A DNA stretch of 64,000 nucleotides from Wurfbainia villosa (GCA_025175895.1 CM045987.1:39210113-39274112); one strand, 5' to 3'. Positions 1-11,446 are shown, counted from the first letter of the stretch. Numbers and translations: made by a program. The notes: generated by a model not told the origin, from the letters alone.

Positions 1-848
1 AAAGTCCAAAGCATTGCGAAGTCGTACGCTTGGTGCTTGGTAAGAAATGCATTGCGAAGTCGTGCGCTTGGTGCATGTGGAAGTCTTGATGACTTGGTAA
101 GTTCACTAGGCTCGGGGTCCTTGAGTCGGTGAAGGATGGCATTGAGAATCCGTGCACTTGGTGCATCCGAGGGACCGTCGGATGGGGAGCGAATGGAGTG
201 AGCCCAAAGGGAAGCATACTTCGAGGGCATGAGACGCGAAGGATGACGTTGCGAAGTCATGCGCTTGATGCATCCGAGGGACGTAGGCCAAGGGAAGAGA
301 GATTCGGTGGGGAACTCTATAAGGGATGAGGTGGACTTGGCCAAGTGGCTAAGACTGAGTGTCGGAGGCTCAAACAACTTGTGTTTGAAGTTTTATCCAA
401 CATCAGTCGACTGACATAGGTGCTAGTCGACTGCTCTAGGTCGTGTGGGTTCGACTAGGGTTCAACTAGTGTTTTGGCTGGATCAAGTCGATATCAGTTG
501 ACTGCTTAAGGGAAGCGAAGCAGTCGACTGATCGCACTGACTGCGACGCAGGTTAAGTCGAGCTCCCAGACTCGATCGATGGGTTATCACGATCGACGGC
601 ATCATCATCGGCCGATGTGTGATCCATTGGAACTTGACCAACGTGGATCTGGACATTGTGAGACAACAGCTACAGGACTAGTCGACTGATGGTCACGATC
701 AGTCGACTGATGCGCGTGAAATCAGCTTGATGGAGATTATAAATGGAGCTCAAGATGGGGGATTTCGCCAAGACTTGTGTGAAGCTATTGGAGGGAAATT
801 GTTGTTGCATTCTAGACCTTCAAGAGTCATCTAAAGCAAGCAACAAGA
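1..848 (+). repeat. Truncated copia LTR fragment, inverted relative to LTR G
   Basis: This stretch matches the reverse complement of part of the LTR at about 1478-2300. Shared landmarks include the segment mentioning the 'accgtcggatgg' block, the palindromes near 401-440, 520-530 and 679-715, a TATA-like box at 738-744, and the tail near 800-845. Similarity stops at about 848, where an oppositely oriented gag start begins. It is a piece of a plus-strand copia LTR whose left end lies outside the window. It holds no gene. Confidence 0.75.
738..744 (+). promoter_or_regulatory. TATA-like box of the inverted LTR fragment
   Basis: TATAAAT lies about 20 bases downstream of two CAGTCGACTG palindromes (679-715), and GGAGCTC follows shortly after. 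The same order, palindromes then a TATA-like box then GGAGCTC, is seen in the LTRs of elements C and D. Promoter function is inferred. Confidence 0.5.
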
Positions 849-854
849 AAGTGA

Positions 855-1037
855 TCATTGCTCCTCGGTCCATCTTGATTTTATTAACGACTTGTTGTCT
901 TCACCCCTAGGCACTTCAAAACCATTTTCAATGATTAGCATAGTATCGAAATCGATTTTGAAGTATACCTCCATCCTTCTTCTCCACCATGAGATTTCTC
1001 CCTCGAACTTCGGTGGATGGATGTTGATGCCAACCAT
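855..1037 (-). pseudogene. Copia gag N-terminal fragment
   Basis: About 60 codons read from an ATG at 1037 just inside the PBS of LTR G. The product starts MVGINIHPPKFEGE and is close to the N-termini of the gag genes of elements F (MAGSNIHPPKFEGE) and E (MTGSNIHPPKFEGD). It therefore corresponds to the copia Gag (DUF4219/UBN2-type) N-terminus, which forms part of the capsid. The frame is cut at about 850 by the inverted LTR fragment, so more than 80% of gag is missing. It is non-functional. The junction is either a rearrangement or a chimeric insertion. Confidence 0.75.
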
Positions 1038-1081
1038 TTGATTTTTTTTATCGCGGTGATGAGTCTGATAGTAAGCTCCTC

Positions 1082-1093
1082 GCTCTCATACCA
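1082..1093 (-). other. Primer-binding site beside LTR G
   Basis: The plus strand reads GCTCTCATACCA, so the minus strand gives TGGTATGAGAGC. This is one base from the usual plant copia PBS complementary to initiator tRNA-Met (TGGTATCAGAGC). It is separated by two bases from the LTR end. It shows that the DNA to the left is the 5' internal end of a minus-strand copia element. Confidence 0.8.
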
Positions 1094-1095
1094 CT

Positions 1096-2700
1096 TGTTG
1101 AAGGATCGTGTCTCAGCTAGAAGGCGGGGGGGGGGGTTGAATAGCCCAATTGACATGCATGACTGAAATCGATTGTTCTTGTGTGCTTGTGTACAATGAT
1201 CATTAATATGCACAACGGAATAATGAAAAAAAATTAAATAAAGATACAACACACACAAGACACAATTGATATACATGGTTCAAAAACTTAGGGTTCCTAC
1301 TCCATGGGGTGAGTTCAACGAGATCGAGTGATGCATACAACACTACTCAAACTCCTTCTCGACAACAAGTCGGAGGTGGAGAAACCTCGTACAAGCAATT
1401 ACAAAAGTAATACAAGAAGTACAAGCAAATACAAAGACAAAATGAAATACATAAAGAAAACTTTACAACAAATGGCTTTGAACACTTTGCTTGTTGCTTG
1501 CTTTGGTTTGCTCTTGAAGGTCTGGAATGCAACAATAATTCCCCTCCAAAATCTCACCAAAAATTACTGTAGAAATCCTCCCCAAGATCCTCCATTTATG
1601 CTTGTCTCGGCCTAATTTCGCACCTAGCAGTTGACTGCCATAAGGAACCAGATGACTTCTCTTGTAGCCGCTGTGAGACAACGACCTAATTTACGTTGAC
1701 ATTCCAACCAACGAATACACTGACAGTCGACTACTCATTACCATCAATCGACGGCTAACCTTATAGACGACTGATCAGTCGGCTACCGAGCATTCTGCTC
1801 ACGTCCTCGACCAGTAGTCGACTGCCATCCATTATAGTCGAATACTGAAGCCATCAGGCGATTGCCCAATGTTGGCAGTCGACTCCCATTGCATACGATG
1901 CAGTCGAATAGCAGTCAACTTTCACCAGTCGACTGGGACATACCACCAGTCGATTGTTCTCGGGTAAAACCTCAAACACAAGTTGTTTTGAGCATACGAC
2001 CGTCGAGTAAAACCTCAATCACAATTGTTTGATCATCTGACACTGATCTTAGCCACTTGACCAAGTTCACCTCATCCCCCATGGAGTTCCCCATCGAAGC
2101 TCTCTTCCTCTGGCCTACATCCCTCAGATGCACTAAGCTCACAGCTTCTCCCCATGCCATACTTCGCGCCTTGCCCTAAAGTTTGCTTTCTTTGGCTTAA
2201 CTCTATTGCTCCTTGTCCGACGGTCCCTCGGATGAACTAAGCTCATGGCTTCTCCCCGTGCCATCTTTCACCGACTCAAGGACTTGAGCCATGAGACAAG
2301 TGACCTTGCCAAGTACTCAAGACTTTCCCAATGTCAACTCTATGTTGGACTTTCCCTTGCCAACCCATGTTGGACTTTCACCGCCAAGGCTACACACTTG
2401 GACTTCCCATTGCCAATGCCAACCCATGTTGGACTTTCACCGCCAAGGCTACACACTTGGACTAATGTGGCCAAGGCTACACATTTGGTCTTCCCTTCCC
2501 AACTCCATGTTGGACTTTCAATGCCAAGCCCCATGCTTGGACTTTCACCACCAAGGCTACACACTTAAATTTACATGGCCAAGGCTACACATTTGGTCTT
2601 CCCATGAAAATCACATATCATATGTTTTGTCTAATAGAAAAATACTACTCGAGTCAAACTCGAGTCCAGTCAATCGTAATGTGGGGTGATTGCATCAACA
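1096..2700 (-). repeat. LTR of copia element G (about 1.6 kb)
   Basis: Plus-strand ends are TGTTGAAGG and ATCAACA, giving TG...CA termini. The left side abuts a PBS and gag start. The right side abuts a polypurine tract (minus strand AAAAAGCGGGAGAT). The LTR is thus flanked by internal DNA on both sides, as in a tandem pair sharing one LTR. It contains CAGTCGACTG-type palindromes at about 1620-1960, a TATA-like element near 1591-1600 (minus strand), and a TTGGACTTTC repeat block at 2335-2560. No gene is present. Confidence 0.8.
2335..2560. repeat. Degenerate tandem repeats in the U3 of LTR G
   Basis: About seven degenerate copies of a unit of roughly 30-60 bases, built around TTGGACTTTC and GCCAA, for example CCATGTTGGACTTTC. 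Homologous blocks sit at the same place in the LTRs of C (24310-24580 and 36985-37260) and D (41085-41340 and 46075-46330). Short open frames across the block are repeat artefacts. Confidence 0.7.
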
Positions 2701-3144
2701 ATCTCCCGCTTTTTGATGTTTGACAAAACCACAAACACCTTTGAGATTAGTGACCTAACTCAAGTCTACCAATTATCACCAATTGACAATTCTCACATCT
2801 TGTGAGAATTCCAACTAACCCCAATTGGTATATTCTCCCCCTTTTTAACATACATCAAAAAAGTCCTCACCAAGGGGGTCAATGTCTCATATCCCAATGA
2901 GATCTTACAATCTCCCCCTTGGTCCAAAAACACATCTAGTATTCCTTCACTCTTCCTAGTGATAAGTCTCATATCACCTAAGAGAGGCAATCCCCCAATT
3001 CTCCTCCCATGAGGAGAAATATATCCATCATTTCAAGATGGATAACATCCCTCTAAAGGCTTGCTTCCTCTTTACCATTGCACCAAAAATGTCCTTGAAG
3101 AGTCCCTAAGCTAATAGGAACACTAAACAATCGAAATTAAGGGC
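2701..3144 (-). other. Element G: PPT and 3' internal non-coding region (left part)
   Basis: The stretch begins with the polypurine tract complement (ATCTCCCGCTTTTT). It continues with AT-rich DNA similar to the 3' internal region of element C (24691-25150), including the repeated 'tctcccc' purine-tract relatives. No coding frame is seen. The region is interrupted by element E and resumes at 52027. Confidence 0.75.
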
Positions 3145-3149
3145 AAAGA
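3145..3149. repeat. Target-site duplication AAAGA of element E (left)
   Basis: AAAGA here matches AAAGA at 52022-52026 immediately after the right LTR of E. This proves one insertion event spanning all the DNA between. Confidence 0.85.
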
Positions 3150-3731
3150 TATTGGAAGATCGTGGCCAGATGGAAATCACTCGCGTCTTAATTGTCTACA
3201 AAGGTAATTAGCGCAGCAGAAATGCTAAAACAAAAACAATTAAGATAAACACAAAGAGAAAAGAGATGAAAACGCTAATGCCAAGATGTAATGTGGTTCA
3301 TGACCCATGCCGCTAATCCACGGACGATTCATACGATGAATCACTCCCTCAACAATCCACTAGTCTCTCCTTTAGCCCAAGCTAGGTAGAGGTGACCTCT
3401 TTACAAGAATATCTCCCTTCTCACAAATAATACGAATGAAAATAGAGAATAAAGGAGTAAAACACTTGGAAGGCATAGGAGCACTTAGAGCATGAATAAG
3501 AGTGGAAGCATTAGCCTCCCAAAGCCACCCAAGCCCTCTTTTTATAGAGAAGAGGACTCTCTTCCTGTTGGGCTTGCAGCAGTAGTCGACTGCTGCATGT
3601 CACCAGTCACCTATCGTCGTTCCAACGACCTCTAACCATGTTAAATCACGACCAATGTAGTCCAATGGTAGGCTTGGCGATCACTTCAATGATCGATGTT
3701 CGTAGCCGGACAAAGTCAGCTACGGGAGGTT
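3150..3731 (-). repeat. Left LTR of E, segment 1
   Basis: This aligns with the right LTR from 50732 onward (for example the shared 'attgctcgcgtcttaattg' region starting after the LTR tip). The first bases are TATTGG where the right copy has TGTTGG. The last five bases (AGGTT, 3727-3731) are the TSD of X. It contains a TATA-like box at 3540-3547. Confidence 0.85.
3540..3547 (-). promoter_or_regulatory. TATA-like box in left LTR of E
   Basis: Minus strand CTATAAAA followed by AGAGGG. The identical box is in the right LTR at 51153-51160. An AGTCGACTG palindrome at about 3587-3595 lies just upstream in the transcription direction. Confidence 0.6.
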
Positions 3732-5611
3732 TGATGAACGGGTATTTGTCGTGGTACTATTTCAAATTAATTACCGAACCCCCTAACTACACTAATATAG
3801 CATAGTGGATGGCTCGGATCGTTTCCCAACGAGTGTAATCGATAAAATAGTAAACTTATGATTTCTAATTATTGCTTTGGGTTTTCTATTGAAGATTGGG
3901 GGTTTGGGTTTTTGAGCTCTAACCTATGACTGTAATGTAATTAAAACTCTAAACTAACATGCAACAACTAAATCAAACAATGCAAGAATTATAGCAATAA
4001 AAACTGAAAGAGTAAATAATCTAATCAATCCAAGATATGCTCAGTGAATGAACAAGTTCTTCTAGCTAAGATCGACGAAGCTCGATTGAGACTCCACAAA
4101 TAGCAGTGGATGTGGGATGGTGCAAACTCCTGAATCCAGTAGTTTGATGGACGGTCCGAACTCTAGCGGATCCGGTTGAGCTCGAAGAAGTGTCGTCGGG
4201 GTGGAACTCCTCCTCGAATCCGAAAGAGAAGGTGGACGAGCTGTGGAGATGAAGGGCGTCGTCGAAATCACTCGATGAAGTGATTCCTCATCGAATCCGT
4301 GGAGGACAATGGATGGAAGGAAGGTGGAGGCGACTGCTAAGGATCAAGGGAAGAAGAGATTTAACTAACAACATAATGAAATAAGAAATGCATCAATGAA
4401 ATTTACTGCATGAACATGATTAAAAGAGAGCAATTAAACTAAATCTAAACTAATCAACTACAACCTAATTACTTAAGAAGCATTTCACCGAACAAGATGT
4501 AAGCATTAAACGAATTAAACTAAATACGTGCAATTCAAAACATGGAAGGTAAATTAATTACAAGCATTCAACAAATTAAGCAAAAGAGATAATCAAAACA
4601 CATCAGAAGCTAAATTTTCCCTCGGAAGTTGGAAATAATCTGCCGGAAACTGAAAGAGGATCTGTCGGACAAAATGAAGAAGCTGTCGGAGGGCTGCTGA
4701 TCTACTGGCCGGAGTAGATTGAGAGTGGACTGCCGGTGGTGGATGCCACCTCCGATCGGAGGTGGAACGGATGACCGGCAGTGATCTGCGTCGGTGTCGC
4801 GTGAAGATGGGGCGGAGATGGCATCGGCTGCTCGAAGGAGAAGACGGTGGCTGCCGATGGTAGAGGAGGTGGAGACCACCGGTCACCGGAGATTGGAGGG
4901 GATCCCCTTTCTTCTCCGGCGATCGGCGGGGAAGGGAAGAGCGCAGCTGAAGGAGGTGCATCGGGCGATTGTCGCAGAAGAGAAGAGGCAAAGCCAACTG
5001 ATTGTTTCTGCGCTGCGTGAGAAATTAAATGGATTATCTCCACCGTCCGATTGTAACCCCTTCAATCCCAGCTGTCCATTAAAGATAGGTTAATTTAATC
5101 TGATTAATCCATGATCTAGGCTGTGATCCAATGGCTAGAATTGTTTCGATCTCGTATGGACGGATCTGATAAATCTGAAGGGATAATTGAGATCCAATGG
5201 TCTGGATGAATGACCAAGGCATGTAGATCTTAATGTATGGGTCAGATCGCTCCAGATCCAGATGGATGACTCAGATCTCTTCAGACGATCAAGATTAAAT
5301 AGATCTTAACCCTTGATTAAATTGCCTTTGATCTGGATGAAGAGCTCAGATTATTCCAGCTTAAAATGCCCATTATGACCCTTAGATGAAGCCATATTTG
5401 ATCCAACTCGAGTCTAGTCCAGTGGCTCATCTCGATCTCCTACAAACAAAGATAAAATTTGTATATAAGTCTAGAATTTAGAAGAATTTACAATAAGGTC
5501 CAAAAATAAATCCAACTCATAAAACATGATAATAATCAACAATTAAACACATGAGAGGATTAAAATAGTGATATTAATGACCAAAATAACTCGACAAAAT
5601 AGTAGTTATCA
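3732..5611 (-). repeat. Left (3') LTR of X
   Basis: The plus strand begins TGATGAACGGG and ends TAGTTATCA. It aligns end to end with 38927-40799 at high identity. The GC-rich block at about 4600-5050 and the repeated 'gatctagatgga' type region at 5100-5450 are present in both copies. Open frames inside the GC-rich block are not conserved between the two LTRs as proteins and are taken as non-coding. Confidence 0.85.
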
Positions 5612-5888
5612 ATTCTCCCACACTTATTCTTGCACGTCCCGAGCAAGTAAATAAAACTAAAAACAAACTGAAAGTATATTTCCTTAGCAATTCCCAAGCA
5701 TACATAGAAAATCATGAAAGAAAGTTACCTAGGATTGTAAATTCTCAGAAACTCAAGCAATCATGGATTCAAATCTTGCACAGGTTAACAAACATGGTAA
5801 CTTCAATCCATTATGAATAGACTAAGAATGATTAAGCCTCACAAGATAAGTGGTGGTTTCTCTCGCTCTCATAAGCATGTAATAGTGG
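5612..5888 (-). other. Element X: PPT and 3' internal end
   Basis: The minus strand reads AAGTGTGGGAGAA directly before the LTR, a purine-rich primer tract. The remainder is AT-rich with no coding frame. It is interrupted by array B and continues at 22111. Confidence 0.75.
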
Positions 5889-5893
5889 AGTTC
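5889..5893. repeat. TSD AGTTC of chromovirus array B (left)
   Basis: AGTTC here matches AGTTC at 22106-22110 just past the third LTR. No such duplication flanks the middle LTR. Confidence 0.85.
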
Positions 5894-6060
5894 TGTAACG
5901 CCCGCCCTTTTTCAGACCCTGAATGTCCGGAGGGGCGGCGCGTGATGCGACCGTACATACTTACATTACATACAGCGGAAGACTTTATGCATACTTCTTA
6001 ATTCTTACAGCGGAAGACTTTAGACATTTTTTTTTTCTTTTTAAAACATAAACATGCATT

Positions 6061-6063
<3 letters not shown>

Positions 6064-6138
<75 letters not shown>
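6064..6138. repeat. (TA)n microsatellite in LTR 1
   Basis: About 75 bases of pure TA. The same position in LTR 2 (about 12574-12605) and LTR 3 (19011-19045) has only about 32-35 bases, so the length changed after the LTRs were duplicated. Confidence 0.95.
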
Positions 6139-6139
<1 letters not shown>

Positions 6140-7899
6140 TTCTTCTTCTTCACATAGAGCATGCATCATAGCATATATAGATACTTCTTCTTACTTCTTC
6201 TTTACTTCTTCTTATTAGCATAGAACATGCATCATAACATAGATAGGTACTTAGTGCTTAGTTCAAGTTCTTAAACGACACCATCATAAGCAGGCATAAT
6301 AAGGACATCCATAGACATCATCATCATAGGTAAACACATATATATGTAGACCTAACGGATCTTCTCCACCATGCCACTACCACACACATTTGGCCCCTCC
6401 TGCTGCTCCCATTAGTTTATCCATCCCTTACCCTTCTACAAGATGAGGAAAGATAAACTATAAGCACATAGGCTTAGTAAGATCCTGTCCTACTCACAAA
6501 AACCATACATCGACATTAATCATGACATGTAGCATTCATAACATATAAGCAATATAATGTGTAACATACATGGCATCATCAACTTAACATGTAGCACAAG
6601 TAACATAAGTAAATATAACATGTATCATCCATAACTTAGCGGCATAACATGAATATATGCTTAACCAACATAACATGCATCGTATGTAACTTAGTAACAT
6701 AAACATCATAGCATATCCTCAAACATAACAGGTAACGTATATAACATAAGCATGTAAACATTCATAACATATCATCAAACATAACATGTAAACATATATA
6801 ATATGAGCATGTAAACATAGACATCATATCATATCATCAAGCATAACATGTAAACATAAACATCATATCGTATCATCAAACATAACATGTAAACATAGAC
6901 ATCATATCATATCATCAAACATAACATGTAAACATAGCATCATATCATATCATCAAACATAACATGTAACGTATCTAACATAAGCATGTAAACATAACAA
7001 TCAGCAGGTAAACATATGCAGGATGTTTTGAAAACATATATTTTAGGTACGTAAACATAAATTTCAACATATTTGGGCTCGGCATTGTACCACTTCTTCA
7101 TTATCATAGCGCGCATCCCTAAATAGGCCCGAGGTAGCAAGTCTCGAACCTAATAGATTTCTAGGCCCGAGTCTTATTCCATCGACCTAGGGGCAATCGT
7201 CATAGCGTAGAAGCCCATCCTAGGCCCGAGTCTTACTCCATCGACCTAAGGCATCTTGGAGCCCGTACTAGGCCCGAATCTTATTCCATCGACCTAGGGG
7301 CAATCATACATAGAAGCCCATCCTAGGCCCGAGTCTTATTCCATCGACCTAGGGCATCTTAGGAGCCCATCCCTTCTTGGACCTTGTTAAGGTCTTGGTA
7401 CAAGCCATGCAGAAGGTAAAATACTTATATGCTTATTTGTACAACATAGCTTATTTCATTAACATAGCATGACACATACCTAAGGCATGGCATAACATAT
7501 TTCAAATATCGCATACACATAGACATGGCATAAGGCATGACATCAAAGTAAGTAAACACTAACCTAAGGCATGTTATCTTCATCTAGTATTATTTAATAT
7601 CACAAGTCAGCATGAATTCACCCAACTTAAAACACATGTTAACCTATTCATTTAACTTAACAACAACTTCATATGCACATAAAACTTGGATTAGACTTCA
7701 TTTAATCATCCAAGGTTCATGGTGGCCGAATGGTCCATAGGGTTTTCTAGGGTTATCTTTTAACCTAATTCATTTAGCATAACAACAACTTCATTTGCAT
7801 AAAGAACATGGATTAAAACTTCATTTAGTCACCCAAAAGCATAGGTTGGCCGAATGGTCCATAGGGTTTTCTAGGGTTATCTTTTAACCTAATTCATTT

Positions 7900-8630
7900 C
7901 AACTCCTAACATCATCATATAGTTACCAAAACATAGCATGAAACTTCATTGAAACCCTAAAAGCATGGCTTGGCCGAATGGGTCTGGGTGTCCATTAGGG
8001 TTAGCTTTTGTCCTAATTCATTTTAACTCCTAACATCATCATATAGTTACCAAAACATAGCATGAAACCTCATTGAAACCCTAAAAGCATGGCTTGGCCG
8101 AATGGGTCTTGGTGGCCATTAGGGTTAGCTTTTGTCCTAATTCATTTTAACTCCTAACATCATCATATAGTTACCAAAACATAGCATGAAACTTCATTGA
8201 AACCCTAAAAGCATGGCTTGGCCGAATGGGTCTTGGTGGCCATTAGGGTTAGCTTTTGTCCTAATTCATTTTAACTCCTAACATCATCATATAGTTACCA
8301 AAACATAGCATGAAACTTCATTGAAACCCTAAAAGCACGGTTTGGCCGAATGGGTCTTGGTGGCCATTAGGGTTAGCTTTTGTCCTAATTCATTTTAACT
8401 CCTAACATCATCATATAGTTACCAAAACATAGCATGAAACTTCATTGAAACCCTAAAAGCATGGCTTGGCCGAATGGGTCTTGGTGGCCATTAGGGTTAG
8501 CTTTTGTCCTAATTCATTTTAACTCCTAACATCATCATATAGTTACCAAAACATAGCATGAAACTTCATTGAAACCCTAAAAGCACGGTTTGGCCGAATG
8601 GGTCTTGGTGGCCATTAGGGTTAGCTTTTA
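7900..8630. repeat. 124-bp tandem repeat, about six units, in LTR 1
   Basis: The landmark 'ggcttggccgaatgg' recurs every 124 bases (ends at 7976, 8100, 8224 and onward). Each unit contains 'ccattagggttagc' and 'catcatcatatagtt'. LTRs 2 and 3 carry four units (about 14570-15040 and 21010-21480), so copy number differs between LTRs. Confidence 0.9.
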
Positions 8631-8950
8631 ACCTAAACCCTTTTTCCATCCTACATCATCATCTAGTTACTAAAACATAGCATATAACTTCATGGAAACC
8701 TAAAATCATAGCTTGGCCGAATATAACATATAGATTTCTTTCATAAAACATCAAACGAAGCTACTCGTATGCAGGTGAGGGATACTTACATCCTTCGCTT
8801 TGCTTTGGGTGGGAAAGATGACCTAAGGAAGATCAAAACCTAGCCTTCTCTTGCTTGGATAGGGTTCGGCCAAAGGTGGAGAGGGAGCTAGAATTCGGTG
8901 AGAAGAAGAAGAAGAAGAGAGGAAGTGGCAAATTAGAACCTTCCCTCTTC

Positions 8951-8960
8951 TTTATAAAGG
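8951..8960 (-). promoter_or_regulatory. TATA box of chromovirus LTR 1
   Basis: The minus strand reads CTTTATAAAG, preceded by CTTCCTCC. It is conserved in LTR 2 (15371-15380) and LTR 3 (21811-21820). It lies about 285 bases from the LTR start in element orientation, which would give a short U3 and a very long R-U5. Confidence 0.6.
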
Positions 8961-9239
8961 GAGGAAGAGAAGTTTCTCTTCTCTTCTTCCATGCCTCTTC
9001 ATTTACCTTTATCTCACTTATCTATAATCCCCCCCTTCATCTAATGATGTAGTCCTATTGGGCTTCTGGTTAGTGGGTGCATCTATAGGGTTTGGCTATC
9101 TCTAGAGGTTTGGGGTTCAATTCCTAGGCCTTGCACCTTTTGGCTTATTTCTTTTATTTTTGGAAAAAACCCAAATAAAGCCCATGATCATCAAGCCAAA
9201 AATTCTTGTAAAATTGCTAGGAATTTTACGGGCGTTACA

Positions 9240-9256
9240 ATCCTTCATACCTTTTA
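9240..9256 (-). other. Polypurine-tract region of internal domain 1
   Basis: The minus strand reads AAAAGGTATGAAGGAT directly before TGTAACG. It follows a TTCGAGGA stretch typical of the region after the chromodomain in Del/Tekay elements. It would prime plus-strand DNA synthesis. Confidence 0.6.
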
Positions 9257-9276
9257 AAATTTTCCTCCTCGAAACT

Positions 9277-10890
9277 TTAGAACAATTCTGGGTACTTCTA
9301 CTTCATGTCCTCTTCGCGTTCCCAGGTAGCTTCCTCGTCTGATTGATTACGCCAGACCTTTACTAAGGGCACCTCTTTGTTCCTTAGTCTCTTGACTCCT
9401 TGGTCTAATATTTGGATTGGCCGACTTTCAATACTCAGGTCCTATTGAACTTGTACTGTTTGTGGCTCGATCACTTGGTCTGCTTTGGAAATGCATTTCT
9501 TGAGTACAGAGACATGGAACACGTTGTGAATAGCCGACATCTCTTGAGGCAGCTCTAGCTTGTAAGCTACCTTGCCAATCCTCTCGCAATATCGGATCAC
9601 GGTCCCACATAGCGTGGACTCGGTTTACCCTTCCTTCCGAATCTCATCACTCCTTTCATAGAGCCACTTTGAGAATACTCGTCCCAACTTGAATTCTAAC
9701 GGCTCGCCGCATATCCGCATAGCTCTTTTGTCGGCTCTGAGCAGTTTCAATTCTCTGACGGATGTTATGTATAGCTCGGGTGGTGTTGTCGATGAAGTCC
9801 GTCTGGAGTCCCATCCTCTTCTTTTCACCACCCTCGTACCAGCATATGGGAGATCTACATTTCCTCCCGTATAGAGCCTCGTAGGGTGCCATCCCAATAG
9901 TAGCTTGATAGCTATTGTTGTAGGCGAATTCTGCCAAACATAAGTATCGGCACCAGCTACCTTTGAAATCCAGGGCGCAGGCTCGTAACATATCCTCCAG
10001 TACTTGATTCACCCTTTCTTGCTCGTCGTCTGGGGATGGAAGGCAGTACTGAACAATAGCTTCGTGCCTAGGGCTTTCTGAACACATTCCCAGAAATGGG
10101 AAATAAAGCGACCATCTCTGTCAGAAATGATGGTCTTAGGAATTCCATGTAGTCTAATAATTTCCTTAGCATATAACTGAGCCAATTGCTCCGTCGAATA
10201 GGTCATCTTGATTGCTAAGAAATGGGCGGACTTCGTCAATCTGTCCACAATTACCCATATAGCATTATAACCGTTTGTCGTCTTGGGCAATCCTGAGATG
10301 AAATCCATAGAAATGTCCTCCCATTTCCATTCTGGAATCTGGATCGGCTGTAGTGTCCCTCAGTCTCGGTGTTACGCCTTAACCCTCTGGCGGTCGGGCA
10401 AATCTTGACATACTGAGCCACATCTCTTTTCATTCCAGACCACCAGAACTTTCATTTCAGGTCTTGGTACATCTTGGTGGTTCCAGGATGTATCATATAA
10501 GGAGTTCTGTGAGCTTCCTCAAATATCTCCTTCCGTAAATTCTGGATCGTCGGGAATGCATAGGCGGTTCTGGAAGTATCATAATCAGAAATGCGAATCC
10601 ATTATCCCCTCCTTCCCGTGCCTCTGTTTGATCTTACGGATGTCCAATCACCATCTTGCTTTCCTTTTATATATCGCCGAGCAACGTCGGCGTTATAGCC
10701 ATGGTGGGAAGCCGTCGGAGATAATTTCTATTCCGTAATTCATTACTTCCCCTCTTTTTTTTTTTTTTTATTCGTATGTTCCAGTCTACCCAGCATTGTT
10801 CAACTATATCATACACATCCCATGCAATGAACTCATCATCAATTTCAAAAGAAAGCGACTTGTATCGTCTCTTATTCACATCTCTTATTT
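9277..10890 (-). pseudogene. Chromovirus RNase H tail, integrase and chromodomain, internal domain 1
   Basis: Read on the minus strand from about 10890. It opens with an RNase H/integrase linker containing LPTMAITPTLL. The HHCC zinc-binding start (EEAHRTPYMIHPGTTKMY, about 10480-10540) and the integrase core follow. In the core are the first catalytic Asp in MDFISGLPKT, the second in IISDRDGRF and the Glu in RVNQVLEDML. A C-terminal region with NVFHVSVLKKC is followed by a chromodomain-like motif (EEATWEREEDMK...YPELF) ending at TAA 9277-9279. Integrase would join the cDNA into chromatin, and the chromodomain would guide target choice. Several frameshifts and stops break it. Many lie at CAG/CTG sites and may be sequence errors. 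Confidence 0.85.
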
Positions 10891-10959
10891 ATATTTTCCA
10901 ATGAGAAGGAAAATTGTTAAAATATAACATTGATTATTTACAATTTAAAGCAGAGAAAC

Positions 10960-11446
10960 TATTTGATAAGATAGTTCATTATGAATCCCACTAGGACAAA
11001 CCCTAGTGCTGTCGTAATTATTTTTAGTCCCATCTTCCTTGGCCTCACTAGGGTGGTCTTGGTGGCCAATAAGTTGGATTTGCAGATCCCTCTTCCTTCC
11101 TCTCGAGGCCAGCTACCACCGGATTCTCTACCACAGGCTTCTCTTGAACCCTGTGCTCCAGCAGTTCTCAGCACAACTCCGCATAGGTTATCCGCCCTTC
11201 ATAACGGCCCCACACGTGGTGTGCAATTACCATGAACTCACTTGGCAGGGAGCGGACCAAGGCCCATATCTTATAGTTGTCCAGTAACGGAAACTCCTGC
11301 CGCTCGAGTCTCCTAAAAAGACCATCGAGCCTTCTCATATGTCTGATGACCCCACCATCTAGTTTATAGACTATCTCTTCAATAGCTTCCCTTAATCGGT
11401 TTCATGACACATCACGACGGGTCATGGTAGTCATCGTCCGTGCCAT
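10960..11446 (-). pseudogene. Chromovirus gag fragment, internal domain 1
   Basis: From an ATG at 11446 the minus strand encodes the opening MARTMTTMTRRDV. After one stop it continues with a Ty3/gypsy Gag-like stretch (RRLDGLFRRLERQEFP, then LVRSLPSEFMV). The capsid core is shortened, and no zinc knuckle, protease or RT follows. The sequence passes by deletion into AT-rich DNA and then the RNase H/integrase part. The second internal domain (17380-17852) has the same deletion. Confidence 0.65.

Larger units (their letters stand above)
5894..9239 (-). repeat. Chromovirus LTR 1
   Basis: The termini are TGTAACGCCCG and CGGGCGTTACA, an 11-base inverted match. Inside, in plus-strand order, are a (TA)n tract (6064-6138), repeats of about 40 bases around 'aacatgtaaacata' (6560-7010), 'taggcccgagtctta' repeats (7160-7370), six units of a 124-base repeat (about 7900-8630) and a TATA box (8951-8960). 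It lacks the 'cataacacatcatg' repeat block found in LTRs 2 and 3. No gene is present. Confidence 0.9.

Noticed and set aside
4593..5093. Overlapping frames on both strands in the GC-rich part of LTR X (also 39779-40272)
   Set aside because: Composition artefact in an LTR. The frames differ in length and end between the two LTR copies.
8855..9052. 65-residue frame identical in all three chromovirus LTRs (also 15276 and 21716)
   Set aside because: Conservation is explained by recent LTR duplication. It overlaps the TATA box and is on the opposite strand to the element.
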